This document shows positions 35,299 through 43,565 of a stretch of 44,235 nt of DNA, in pieces (within the stretch, counting starts at the first letter, position 1; each line of letters starts with the position of its first letter). The notes under the pieces were generated by a model. The model saw nothing but the letters and a program-made list of their open reading frames with translations, searched no databases and had not been told where the DNA came from. A program made the position numbers and the translations under genes. The stretch comes from an uncultured bacterium (GTDB lineage Bacteria; Bacillota; Clostridia; Lachnospirales; Lachnospiraceae): assembly GCA_945828315.1 (NCBI GenBank), contig CALZQA010000013.1:1-44235 (forward strand), written 5' to 3'.

Positions 35299-36561
35299 AT
35301 GGCAGATGATTTTCAGTTTATCAAGGAAACAAGAAAAGAAAAACCGATCAATCGAAAACGGTTGTTTCGTCATATGGTAGAAACGGTGATCCTGGCGATC
35401 ATATTCGGAGCTGTCGGCTGTCTGACCTTTGTCTTGCTGCAGCCACGGTTGGAGCAGTATTTTTCACCGGAGGAGCAACAACAGGTATCTTTCGTGGAGC
35501 CGGAAGAAGAACCGGTTGAGGAGCCGCAGGATGACGGCGAGGAAAAGACAGAGCCGGAGACCGTCATTATCGAAAAACAGACGCCGATAGACCTGGGCCA
35601 GTACCAGACGCTGCAGAATAAGCTGTATGCGGTAGGACGCGAGGCGGACAAATTTATCGTATCTGTGACCAACGTCAAAAATGATACCGATATTTTCAAT
35701 ACATCTTATGAGACGAAAGGAATCGGCTCCGGAGTGATCATTGCGGATACAGGGGACAATTTCCTGATCCTGACAGAGAAAAAGACGATTGCAGGTGCCT
35801 CCTCCATACGTGTCACATTTGCGGATGGGGCGACGGTGAAGGCGGAGCTGCAGCAGTACGACGGAAATACCGGGATCGCTGTGCTGCGGGTGAAAGCGGA
35901 GGATGTCACAAAGGATACAAGAAGACAGATTGCGGTTGCGACTCTGGGCAGTTCGGTGGGTGTCTCACAGGGTCAGTTGGTGCTGGCAGTCGGAAGCCCC
36001 ATCGGAACGATCCATTCGATCCTGACCGGAAATATCACGTCCAACCGGAATACGATCTCTACGATGGACTGCAACTATACGATCTTTACGACGGATATGG
36101 TGGGCAGTGCGGATGCCAGCGGAGCGCTGATCAACACAAATGGCGAGATCATTGGTTTTGTGCTGCAGGATTACAATATGCAAAAAGAGCAGACGACGCT
36201 TGCCGCAGTATCGATCTCCGAGCTGAAGGGTGTGATCGAGCTGCTTTCAAATGATAAGCCGGTGCCTTATCTCGGACTGCGTATCAGTACGGTGACGGAT
36301 GAGATCGCCGAGGATTATCATATGCCAAAGGGCGTGTATGTGCGCGATGTGGCACTTGATTCACCGGCGATGGAGGCAGGCTTCCAGAGCGGAGATGTCA
36401 TTACAGCCATCAATGGCGAGGAGATCACGGCTGCCGAGGACTACGAAAAACTATTGCGCGGACTGACGGTGGATGACATCGTTCATATCAATTATGAGCG
36501 TCAGAGTGCGGAGGATTATATTCCGCTGGAGATCGACGCGAAGGCCGGCGTGTTAGAATAA
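35299..36561 (+). CDS. HtrA/DegP-like membrane protein with PDZ domain, probable pseudoprotease
   Basis: The 420-residue protein has one N-terminal membrane helix (about 28-50), an acidic Pro/Glu-rich linker (about 60-95), a trypsin-like domain (about 110-310) and a C-terminal PDZ domain (about 325-415, YLGLRISTVTDEIAEDY). Aligned by eye with HtrA, the catalytic His position (TNNHVV in active forms) reads TEKKTI. The Asp position reads NTGIAVLRV. The GNSGGPL motif reads DASGAL, where Ser is lost or shifted by one. It is therefore likely a non-catalytic scaffold. The ATG at 35299 is chosen because GGAGG precedes it; an open frame extends upstream into the kinase gene. Confidence 0.8.
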   Translation: MADDFQFIKETRKEKPINRKRLFRHMVETVILAIIFGAVGCLTFVLLQPRLEQYFSPEEQQQVSFVEPEEEPVEEPQDDGEEKTEPETVIIEKQTPIDLGQYQTLQNKLYAVGREADKFIVSVTNVKNDTDIFNTSYETKGIGSGVIIADTGDNFLILTEKKTIAGASSIRVTFADGATVKAELQQYDGNTGIAVLRVKAEDVTKDTRRQIAVATLGSSVGVSQGQLVLAVGSPIGTIHSILTGNITSNRNTISTMDCNYTIFTTDMVGSADASGALINTNGEIIGFVLQDYNMQKEQTTLAAVSISELKGVIELLSNDKPVPYLGLRISTVTDEIAEDYHMPKGVYVRDVALDSPAMEAGFQSGDVITAINGEEITAAEDYEKLLRGLTVDDIVHINYERQSAEDYIPLEIDAKAGVLE

Positions 36562-36588
36562 AAAATAGAGAAATATGAGGAAAAAGAA

Positions 36589-37536
36589 ATGCATTTTATC
36601 GAAGAACTGCGTGAGGGAGAGCGCATCAATGAGATCTACCTCTGTAAACAGAAACAGACAGCCCTGACCAAGGCGGGAAAACCCTATGAATCACTGGTGC
36701 TTCAGGACAAGACCGGAACACTGGATGCAAAAATCTGGGATCCGTCTTCACAGGGGATTGAGGAGTGTGATGCGCTGGATTACGTGAATGTCATGGGCGA
36801 TGTGACCAGCTTTCAGGGAAATCTGCAGCTGAATATCAAGCGGCTGCGCAAGGCATCCGAGGGCGAGTATGAGCCGAAGGATTACCTGCCGGTGAGCGAA
36901 TATGATGCGGAAGAGATGTACCGCGAGCTGCAGGGCTATGTGAAGAGTCTGACGAACCCTTACTTAAAGAAGCTGGCAGGCGACCTGTTTTTAGAGGATG
37001 CGGATTTTGCGAAACGCTTCAAGTTCCACTCCGCGGCAAAGAGCGTACATCACGGATTTGTCGGCGGACTTTTGGAGCATACATTAAGCGTGACAAAATT
37101 GTGCGCGTTTTTTGCAGATACTTACCCGATCTTGAACCGCGATCTGCTGGTGACGGCTGCGCTGTTTCATGACGTCGGAAAGCTGGAGGAGCTTTCCTCG
37201 TTTCCGGAAAACGACTACACAGACGAGGGACAGCTGCTGGGTCATATCGCGATGGGTATGGAGATCGTCGGCATGCGCATCCGCGCCATCGACGGATTCC
37301 CTCGCAAGCTGGCAAACGAGCTGAAGCACTGTATTCTGGCACACCACGGCGAGCTGGAGTACGGCTCACCGAAAAAACCGGCGATTCCGGAGGCGGTTGC
37401 ACTGAATTTTGCAGATAATCTGGATGCGAAGATGGAGACCATGAAGGAACTGCTTGCAAATGTGCCGGCAGGAAATACGGACTGGCAGGGATTTAACCGC
37501 CTGTTCGAGTCAAACATCCGCAGATCAAGTATATAG
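36589..37536 (+). CDS. yhaM: YhaM-type 3'-5' exoribonuclease (OB-fold and HD domain)
   Basis: The 315-residue protein has an N-terminal OB-fold nucleic-acid-binding domain (about 10-95) and an HD metal-dependent domain with HHGFVGGLLEHTLSV, FHDVGK and a later LAHHGELEYGSP segment. It matches Gram-positive YhaM/CBF1, which degrades RNA or DNA from the 3' end in the cytoplasm. AGGAAAAAG precedes the ATG. It lies 27 bases after the HtrA-like gene. Its HD-domain histidines and aspartate appear intact. Confidence 0.9.
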   Translation: MHFIEELREGERINEIYLCKQKQTALTKAGKPYESLVLQDKTGTLDAKIWDPSSQGIEECDALDYVNVMGDVTSFQGNLQLNIKRLRKASEGEYEPKDYLPVSEYDAEEMYRELQGYVKSLTNPYLKKLAGDLFLEDADFAKRFKFHSAAKSVHHGFVGGLLEHTLSVTKLCAFFADTYPILNRDLLVTAALFHDVGKLEELSSFPENDYTDEGQLLGHIAMGMEIVGMRIRAIDGFPRKLANELKHCILAHHGELEYGSPKKPAIPEAVALNFADNLDAKMETMKELLANVPAGNTDWQGFNRLFESNIRRSSI

Positions 37537-37560
37537 CAGTTAAAAACTGATGCAATAAAT

Positions 37561-37581
37561 ATCATGGGTTCTGCCCATGAT
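37561..37581 (+). terminator. Weak terminator-like hairpin between yhaM and rlmD
   Basis: ATCATGGG (37561-37568) and CCCATGAT (37574-37581) pair perfectly around a five-base loop, followed by ATTTTA. The T-tract is short, so read-through is likely. Confidence 0.4.
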
Positions 37582-37599
37582 ATTTTATGGAGAACAGAG

Positions 37600-39030
37600 A
37601 TGCAGAAAAACGATATCATCGAATTAGAGATCACAGATATGGGAGTGGGCGGTGAAGGAATCGGAAAAGCGGATGGCCTGACCTTTTTTGTAAAGGACGC
37701 GATCATCGGCGATACGATCCGGGCGCGCATTACCAAGCTGAAAAAAAAATATGGCTACGCCAGAGTGGAAGAGCTGGTAAAGCCTTCCGAGCTGCGCTGT
37801 GAGCCGCGCTGTCCGCAGCATAGGCGCTGCGGCGGCTGCCAGATCCAGGCGATGGCACCTGGGGCTCAGCTTGCGTTCAAACAACAGAAGGTCCGCGGCA
37901 ATCTCATCCGGCTGGGTGGGTTTGCAGCGGATTTTATTGATACAGTGATGGAGCCCATCGTCGGGATGGATGAGCCTTACCGGTATCGCAATAAGGCACA
38001 GTTCCCCATCGGTACCGACCGGGAGGGAAATCCTGTGGCAGGTTTTTATGCGGCGCGGACGCACAGCATCATTCCGGTGACGGACTGCCTGCTGGGCGTA
38101 GAAGAAAACCGCACCATCCTGGAGATGGTGCTTGCCTATATGAAGGAAAACGGTATCAGTGCCTACGACGAGGCCACCGGAAAAGGACTCATGCGCCATG
38201 TGCTCATCCGTTACGGCTTCACAACGAAGGAGATCATGGTGGCACTGGTCATCAACGGTTCTAAACTACCTGCGCAGGAGAAACTGGTGGAGCAGTTACG
38301 CACGATTCCAGGCATGAAAAGTATTTCCATTAACATTAATCAGGAAAATACCAATGTGATCCTCGGTCAGGAGACGACCTGTATCTGGGGTCAGCCGTAT
38401 ATTACAGACTATATCCATCTGCGGGACTGCAGCGATGACCGCTTTGCGCTGACGGATACAGCCGTGGCATTTCAGATCTCGCCCCAGTCCTTTTATCAGG
38501 TGAATCCGGTGCAGACCGAAAAATTATACTCCTTGGCGTTGGAATACGCAGGGCTGACCGGGACGGAGAGTGTGTGGGATCTGTACTGTGGCATTGGAAC
38601 GATCTCCCTGTTTCTCGCGCAGAAGGCGGGGCAGGTCTACGGCGTGGAGATCGTACCTCAGGCGATCGAGGATGCCAAGCGCAACGCCGCGCTCAACGGC
38701 ATCACGAATGCGCAGTTCTTTGTAGGGAAGGCGGAGGAAGTGCTGCCGGAGTTCTATGAAAATAATACAGGCGGCATGTCCCATCCGGATGTGATCGTGG
38801 TGGATCCGCCCCGCAAGGGCTGTGACCCTGCCTGTCTCGACACGATGCTCAAAATGCAGCCGGAGCGCATCGTCTATGTGAGTTGTGATTCCGCTACGCT
38901 GGCACGTGATCTGCGGATCCTGTGTGATGGTGGGTATGAATTAAAGAGGGTAAGACCGGTGGATCAGTTTAGTCACACGGTGCATGTGGAGTGTGTAGTT
39001 TTGATATCGCGAGTCGGAACGACGAAGTGA
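37600..39030 (+). CDS. rlmD: 23S rRNA (uracil-C5)-methyltransferase, RlmD/RumA type
   Basis: The 476-residue enzyme has an N-terminal TRAM domain (about 5-60), a four-cysteine Fe-S cluster pattern (CEPRCPQHRRCGGC, residues about 67-80), and a Rossmann methyltransferase domain with DLYCGIGTISLFLA, DPPRKGCD and YVSCDSATLARDL, the last containing the catalytic Cys. It methylates uridine in 23S rRNA using SAM; the exact site (U747 or U1939 type) is not decided. The ATG at 37600 is preferred over 37564 because GGAGA is correctly placed and 37564 lies inside the hairpin. Confidence 0.93.
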   Translation: MQKNDIIELEITDMGVGGEGIGKADGLTFFVKDAIIGDTIRARITKLKKKYGYARVEELVKPSELRCEPRCPQHRRCGGCQIQAMAPGAQLAFKQQKVRGNLIRLGGFAADFIDTVMEPIVGMDEPYRYRNKAQFPIGTDREGNPVAGFYAARTHSIIPVTDCLLGVEENRTILEMVLAYMKENGISAYDEATGKGLMRHVLIRYGFTTKEIMVALVINGSKLPAQEKLVEQLRTIPGMKSISININQENTNVILGQETTCIWGQPYITDYIHLRDCSDDRFALTDTAVAFQISPQSFYQVNPVQTEKLYSLALEYAGLTGTESVWDLYCGIGTISLFLAQKAGQVYGVEIVPQAIEDAKRNAALNGITNAQFFVGKAEEVLPEFYENNTGGMSHPDVIVVDPPRKGCDPACLDTMLKMQPERIVYVSCDSATLARDLRILCDGGYELKRVRPVDQFSHTVHVECVVLISRVGTTK

Positions 39031-39205
39031 GATGAAAGACGTAGCATGATTTTCTGGAAAGCTGGGATAGCCAAGGGTTACACCTTTTGTACATCGAATA
39101 AGAAGCAAATCTTGGTACACAATTAGTTGGCAAAAGATGATTTTTACGAATTGATGTTACAAAACCAGAAATTCCACGGAGAAAAAAGGAAAGTAGGAGT
39201 TGGAA

Positions 39206-40942
39206 ATGACATCACAACCAATTATTAGAGAAATCAAAGATAATGAGATAGCTCTTGAAGAGTTTGAAAATGAGATTCTTCCAAATGAAGATGATAAAGT
39301 ACAAGAAGTAATTATGAATTTCCCAACTGTATACATCCATAATTGGCCAGAAACCGGTAAATATGAAGTTTATGTTGGGGAGTCTAATAATATTTTCAAT
39401 CGAACAAGAGAACATTATCATAACAGAGTAAAAAATGAGAGGTGGCAGCACAAATTATTAGGAAAAAATGCGTCATTATACATAATAGGACATGATCATT
39501 TTAATAAATCACTTACCTTAGATATTGAGAACAGGTTGATGCATTACTTGATGAGTGTTGATAGTGTAAAGCAAGTTCATAATGGAAGAGGTAATCCACA
39601 GGGAAATTATTATCCGCGAAATGAGTTTGATGAAATCTTTCACAAGATATGGAAAGAATTGCATCAAAGAAATGAAGAATTATTTCCGAGTGAAAGAGTA
39701 ATAAAGGATTCTGCAATATATAAGGCTTCGCCCTTACATAAACTTACAAAAGGGCAGGAACATGCTAAGGAGCAGATAATAGATCGAATTGAATCTGCAA
39801 TGGCACAGGATGATAAGCAAATCGTTTTTATTGATGGTGAAGCTGGGACAGGAAAAACAGTTTTGAACAGTAGTACATTTTACGAGTTATTCTGTAGAAC
39901 TGAAAAGAAAAATGTAAAATTTAACTCATATATGGTTGTAAATCATGAAGAACAGGTTAAAGTATATAAAGATGTGTATAAGAAGCTTGGAATAGAGGAA
40001 TGTTGTGGAAATGTGGTTAGTAAAGCGACACCTTTTTTAAATGATCATCCTGATGATGATTCTGTTGATGTAGTGTTTATAGATGAAGCGCATTTACTAT
40101 TTACACAGGGGAATCAGGGATATAGAGGAAAAAATCAGTTAGATGATATTGTAAAAAAAGCTAAGGTAACAGTTATAGTATTTGATGAAAATCAGATATT
40201 ACGAATGGACCAGTATTGGGAAAGTCAAATGATAGATAAATATCGTAGCAAAGCCATACAGCAAAATAATCATATTACGCTTACAGAACAGTTAAGAATG
40301 CAAGCTGATAGGGAAACACTCGAATGGATAGATGATTTTACTAAAAATCAGATGATTAGAAAAATTCCTCATGGAAGCTATGATATAAAAATTTTTGATT
40401 CTCCATTTGATCTAGAAGTTGAAATAAATAAAAAAGCAAGTGCAGAGGAAACAAAATTATCGAGAATCATTGCAAATTATGATTGGGATTATAAAGATGG
40501 TAAGCGCCCGGAAGACAGATTAAAAAAATATTGGGAAGTAATAGCGGGGGAATGGCATAAACCTTGGAATTATGAGTTAAAAAAGGATTTGAAATCCCAA
40601 GAAATGAGAAAGATAAAAGACAAGGCATGGGCAGAACAAGAACATACTATTGGTGAGGTTGGCTCGACATATACAATTCAAGGATTTGACTTAAATTATG
40701 CTGGAATAATATTAGGAAAATCAGTTACATATCGTAATGGGAGAATTGAGTTTATTCCATCTGAGTCAAGCAATGATAAAGTTCATAAGAGAAGAACAAT
40801 GAGTGATGGATCAATGCAAAATTTTGGTGAGGAATTATTGAAGCATGAGATTCGAGTTCTCATGACTCGCGGAGTTAATGGGATGTATATATATGCATGT
40901 GATCCGGATTTGCGTGCAGCATTGCTTGAAGCGGCAAAATAA
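39206..40942 (+). CDS. GIY-YIG nuclease fused to a DUF2075 (superfamily 1-like) helicase
   Basis: The 578-residue protein joins two parts. Residues about 42-150 form a GIY-YIG-like domain: VYIHNW for GIY, YVGES for YIG, then NRTREHYHNR and a glutamate in DIENRLMHYLM. Residues about 190-575 are a DUF2075 ATPase: Walker A GEAGTGKT (about 211-218), Walker B VFIDEAHLL (about 293), a TEQLRM motif and a C-terminal VLMTRGVNGMYIY. Such fusions occur in defence and mobile loci. The ATG at 39206 follows AGGAG by six bases. The region is clearly more AT-rich than its neighbours, suggesting transfer. A MazG-like gene follows after 10 bases. Confidence 0.85.
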   Translation: MTSQPIIREIKDNEIALEEFENEILPNEDDKVQEVIMNFPTVYIHNWPETGKYEVYVGESNNIFNRTREHYHNRVKNERWQHKLLGKNASLYIIGHDHFNKSLTLDIENRLMHYLMSVDSVKQVHNGRGNPQGNYYPRNEFDEIFHKIWKELHQRNEELFPSERVIKDSAIYKASPLHKLTKGQEHAKEQIIDRIESAMAQDDKQIVFIDGEAGTGKTVLNSSTFYELFCRTEKKNVKFNSYMVVNHEEQVKVYKDVYKKLGIEECCGNVVSKATPFLNDHPDDDSVDVVFIDEAHLLFTQGNQGYRGKNQLDDIVKKAKVTVIVFDENQILRMDQYWESQMIDKYRSKAIQQNNHITLTEQLRMQADRETLEWIDDFTKNQMIRKIPHGSYDIKIFDSPFDLEVEINKKASAEETKLSRIIANYDWDYKDGKRPEDRLKKYWEVIAGEWHKPWNYELKKDLKSQEMRKIKDKAWAEQEHTIGEVGSTYTIQGFDLNYAGIILGKSVTYRNGRIEFIPSESSNDKVHKRRTMSDGSMQNFGEELLKHEIRVLMTRGVNGMYIYACDPDLRAALLEAAK

Positions 40943-40952
40943 AGGAGCAATT

Positions 40953-41273
40953 ATGAAACAGAAAACAATAGATAGAATTCGGAAATTTACAGAAGATAGA
41001 GATTGGGAGCAGTTCCATTCACCAGCAAATCTTGCAAAATCAATTGTGATTGAAGCTGCAGAGCTATTGGAGTGTTTTCAATGGTCTGATGAGGATTATG
41101 ATTTGCAGCATATTAAAGAGGAATTAGCAGATGTAATGGTATATAGTCAGAATCTGTTGGATAAGTTAGGACTTGATGCGGATGAAATCATAAATATGAA
41201 GATGTCGCAGAATGAAGCAAAGTATCCAGTTGAAAAAGCAAAAGGAAGTGCGGCGAAGTACGATCAGTTGTAA
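40953..41273 (+). CDS. MazG-like nucleotide pyrophosphohydrolase
   Basis: The 106-residue protein is a compact all-alpha MazG/RS21-C6-type NTP pyrophosphohydrolase, with the EAAELLECFQW and KEELADVMVYSQNLLDKLGL motifs that supply the metal-binding acidic residues. These enzymes cleave (d)NTPs to monophosphates and PPi. AAAGGAG lies five bases before the ATG and it starts 10 bases after the helicase gene, so the two are one operon. The family can clean nucleotide pools or, in defence settings, deplete or alter nucleotides; the second reading is inference from the neighbour. Confidence 0.85.
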   Translation: MKQKTIDRIRKFTEDRDWEQFHSPANLAKSIVIEAAELLECFQWSDEDYDLQHIKEELADVMVYSQNLLDKLGLDADEIINMKMSQNEAKYPVEKAKGSAAKYDQL

Positions 41274-41277
41274 ATGA

Positions 41278-42057
41278 AAATTTGGAATCTTTAATAAATA
41301 TGGAATCAAGGGAACCTTTAATGCCAATTACGGCCTGATGGAGAGGGAACAGACGCCGCCCCGTCTCGGCAGAAGCAGAATCGCAGAACTGTACAAAGGG
41401 CATGAGGTGGCAACACACACCTTGACCCATCCCACCATTGAGAGATGCCCGCTTACCGGTGTGGCAGAAGAAATTTTAGAGGACAGAAAAGGCTTGGAGA
41501 GACTGCTTGGAGCACCTGTCAGGGGGCACGCTTATCCCAATGGTTCTTACAGTGAGGAAATCAAGCAGCTGTTCAGACAGCTCGGTGTTGCTTATGCCAG
41601 AGTGGTACCTTCTGTGGCTGATTTTGAATTACCTAAGGATCCTCTGGAGTGGCATCCTACCTGCCATCACAATGATCCTGAACTAATGAAAAAAGCGGAG
41701 TTTTTTGCGGATTTTGGTAAGAAACAGTACCTGAAATTGATGTATGTCTGGGGACACAGTTATGAATTTGACGACAATAATAACTGGAATGTGATTGAGG
41801 AGTTCTGTGAATTTATGGGTGACAGAGAGGATATCTGGTATGCCACGAATATCGAAATTATCGACTACATGGATGCGGCAAAGAGATTACAGTTTACAGC
41901 AGACAATACAAAGGTGTTCAACCCCAGCTTTCAGAGTGTATGGCTGCAGGTGGATGACAAGTATTATGTAGAGGCAAAAGGTGGCTGCCTGACAGATTTG
42001 ACAAAGTGTATAGCCGATTTTCCCTGTGCAGATACACTTGTTATTGATGGGGAATAA
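41278..42057 (+). pseudogene. Polysaccharide deacetylase (NodB-like), 5'-truncated
   Basis: The frame is open from 41278 and reads FNKYGIKGTFNANYG before its first ATG at 41338, sequence typical of a deacetylase interior. The expected N-terminal strand with the catalytic and metal-binding Asp pair (a TFSYDDG-type motif) is missing. Downstream, THTLTHP (metal-binding His) and HAYPNGSY are kept, followed by an extra beta-rich C-terminal part (about 200-239). Without the first Asp pair the product should be inactive. The break is at the right edge of the AT-rich GIY-YIG/MazG cassette, so insertion or an associated deletion probably caused it. Confidence 0.75.
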
Positions 42058-42112
42058 TTCACTGCAGAGGATAAGGGTCTTATCGTATATGTTGCAGACA
42101 ATGTAGATTTAC

Positions 42113-42149
42113 AAGACGCACGAAAGTAACTCTTCTCTGCGTCTTTTTT
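42113..42149 (+). terminator. Terminator after the deacetylase remnant
   Basis: AAGACGCA (42113-42120) pairs with TGCGTCTT (42138-42145) around a 17-base loop and is followed by a T-run. It isolates the deacetylase remnant from the HTH-receiver gene. Confidence 0.65.
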
Positions 42150-42169
42150 ACATTATTTTTTCTATTCAC

Positions 42170-42198
42170 TTGTAAATATATGTCGAAAATGTTATACT
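42170..42198 (+). promoter_or_regulatory. Promoter of the HTH-receiver gene
   Basis: TTGTAA (42170-42175) and TATACT (42193-42198) are spaced by 17 bases. Transcription from about 42205 rules out the ATG at 42180 and supports the start at 42246. Confidence 0.65.
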
Positions 42199-42245
42199 GC
42201 CATAAACGGAATGCAAAATACGCAAATAAAGATAGGATTGATCAT

Positions 42246-43127
42246 ATGAAGACAGCAGAAACAATAAACAGTGTTTGTTCTGAACTTGGAATTACAAAAG
42301 CTGATCTGGCGAAGCGGATGGGCATGCTTCCGTCTTCGCTCTATCGAAAGCTTGCCAGAGAGAGTATGACGCTTGAAGAACTTCAGAAATGTCTGGATGT
42401 GTTGGGGGTCACGATGGAGTTTGACCTTAAGTATCCCGATGGCAACGTCCGAAGCTCGCAGGCGAATCATGAGATGCTTCTGGAACGAGTGGACATGCTG
42501 GAAGCGGAGCTGGAGGCTGCGAGAAAAGCAACGGAATTTCACAAAAAGTCGTTAAGGGATCTGCGGACGGAGCTGAACAGCGCAGTCGGATATGGCGAGC
42601 TTGGCGGGAGATATCCTGCTAAAGCGGAGGAATATCTGGAGAAGATGCAAGGGGTTCTTGAGGACATGAAATTAACGATTGCATATGCGCTTGGTGAGAC
42701 TGTCTATGATGAACCACCCATTGAGGAACCGGAAAATATGGAAGCACTGGAGGGGCGACGTGTGCTCCTTGTGGATGATAACGAACTGAACCGCGAAGTC
42801 ATGAAGGAGATTCTTATGGGTCACGGCCTCATTGTTGAGGAAGCTGATGACGGAAGCAAAGCAATTGCAGCGGTGAAAGAGAAGGAGCCCGGTTACTATC
42901 ATTTTATAGTAATGGACATCGAAATGCCTGTGATGGATGGATATGATGCAACAGAACGGATACGCAAACTGCCGAACCGGATCCGTGCAAATGTCCCGAT
43001 CATCGCGCTCACAGCCAATACCCGCCCGGAGGATCGGGAATGCGCCGCACAGGTAGGAATGGATGATTTTCTCGCAAAGCCGGTCAGTTCGACCCGGCTG
43101 TTGAGCAGTCTGATGAAGTTCCTTTGA
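42246..43127 (+). CDS. HTH-coiled-coil-receiver protein
   Basis: The 293-residue protein has an unusual order. An XRE/Cro-like helix-turn-helix (about residues 5-60, ITKADLAKRMGMLPSSLYRK) comes first, then a coiled-coil helix (about 75-115) and a linker helix. A complete C-terminal receiver (about 170-293) follows, with acidic residues in VLLVDDNELNREVM, phospho-acceptor in FIVMDIEMPVMDGYDA, T in ALTANT and K in FLAKPV. Typical regulators carry the receiver first. The receiver resembles those of hybrid kinases, and a hybrid-kinase receiver remnant lies just downstream. It may be a DNA-binding protein controlled by phosphotransfer. The start at 42246 is set by the promoter. Confidence 0.8.
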   Translation: MKTAETINSVCSELGITKADLAKRMGMLPSSLYRKLARESMTLEELQKCLDVLGVTMEFDLKYPDGNVRSSQANHEMLLERVDMLEAELEAARKATEFHKKSLRDLRTELNSAVGYGELGGRYPAKAEEYLEKMQGVLEDMKLTIAYALGETVYDEPPIEEPENMEALEGRRVLLVDDNELNREVMKEILMGHGLIVEEADDGSKAIAAVKEKEPGYYHFIVMDIEMPVMDGYDATERIRKLPNRIRANVPIIALTANTRPEDRECAAQVGMDDFLAKPVSSTRLLSSLMKFL

Positions 43128-43202
43128 ACAGTATCAGGAAAAATGCTGTTACTGATCGATATGCTTACCGATGCAAAGAGGATATTAAAGGAGAAAAGAA
43201 AT

Positions 43203-43388
43203 GAAAATGCAAATGAAAAAGAAACGATTGATCATCCGGCCGCTCGTACGATCCCGATCATTGCCATGACAGCCAACGCCTTCGCGGAGGATGTTCAGGC
43301 ATCCTTGGATGCAGGTATGAACGGGCATCTGTCAAAGCCGATCGTATTAGAAGAAGTGATAAAGACGGTAGCGAGAAATCTGGATTAA
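43203..43388 (+). pseudogene. C-terminal receiver remnant of a hybrid histidine kinase
   Basis: From about 43230 the frame reads ARTIPIIAMTANAFAEDVQA and then SLDAGMNGHLSKPIVLEEV, the last third of a hybrid-kinase receiver domain with the conserved Thr/Ala and Lys-Pro. Nothing of the kinase, or of the phospho-acceptor part, remains. An earlier ATG at 43143 in the same frame gives no recognisable sequence. It is probably the relic of a kinase once beside the HTH-receiver gene. Confidence 0.65.
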
Positions 43389-43389
43389 A

Positions 43390-43454
43390 GGGACGCTTCT
43401 TTTGCCACGATGCCTAGTCTTTTGACCCCGGCATCATGGCAAAAGAAACGTCCC
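43390..43454. repeat. Palindromic element with 25-base arms
   Basis: The arms 43390-43414 (GGGACG...GATGCC) and 43430-43454 are inverted repeats over 25 bases with only two mismatches, around a 15-base loop. No T-run follows, so a terminator is unlikely, although it follows the kinase remnant. The GGGACG-TTCTTTTGCC core resembles dispersed palindromes in Firmicutes that I associate with IS200/REP-type transposases. Confidence 0.5.
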
Positions 43455-43470
43455 CGAAAGTGAAAACAAC

Positions 43471-43499
43471 TTGCATCCGTCATCGGTGCGTGCTATGAT
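43471..43499 (+). promoter_or_regulatory. Promoter for the small membrane protein gene
   Basis: TTGCAT (43471-43476) and TATGAT (43494-43499) are 17 bases apart, with TG one base upstream of the -10 (extended -10). Start is expected near 43506. Confidence 0.6.
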
Positions 43500-43565
43500 A
43501 AAGCCGAAAATATAGGTAAAGATCTGCATATCATATTAATAGATGCGAGAATCAGAGGTTTTTGT

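Noticed and set aside
39031-39205. Attachment site or integrase-linked boundary of the cassette
   Set aside because: No convincing direct repeat matches the right edge near 41275, and no integrase or transposase gene is present.
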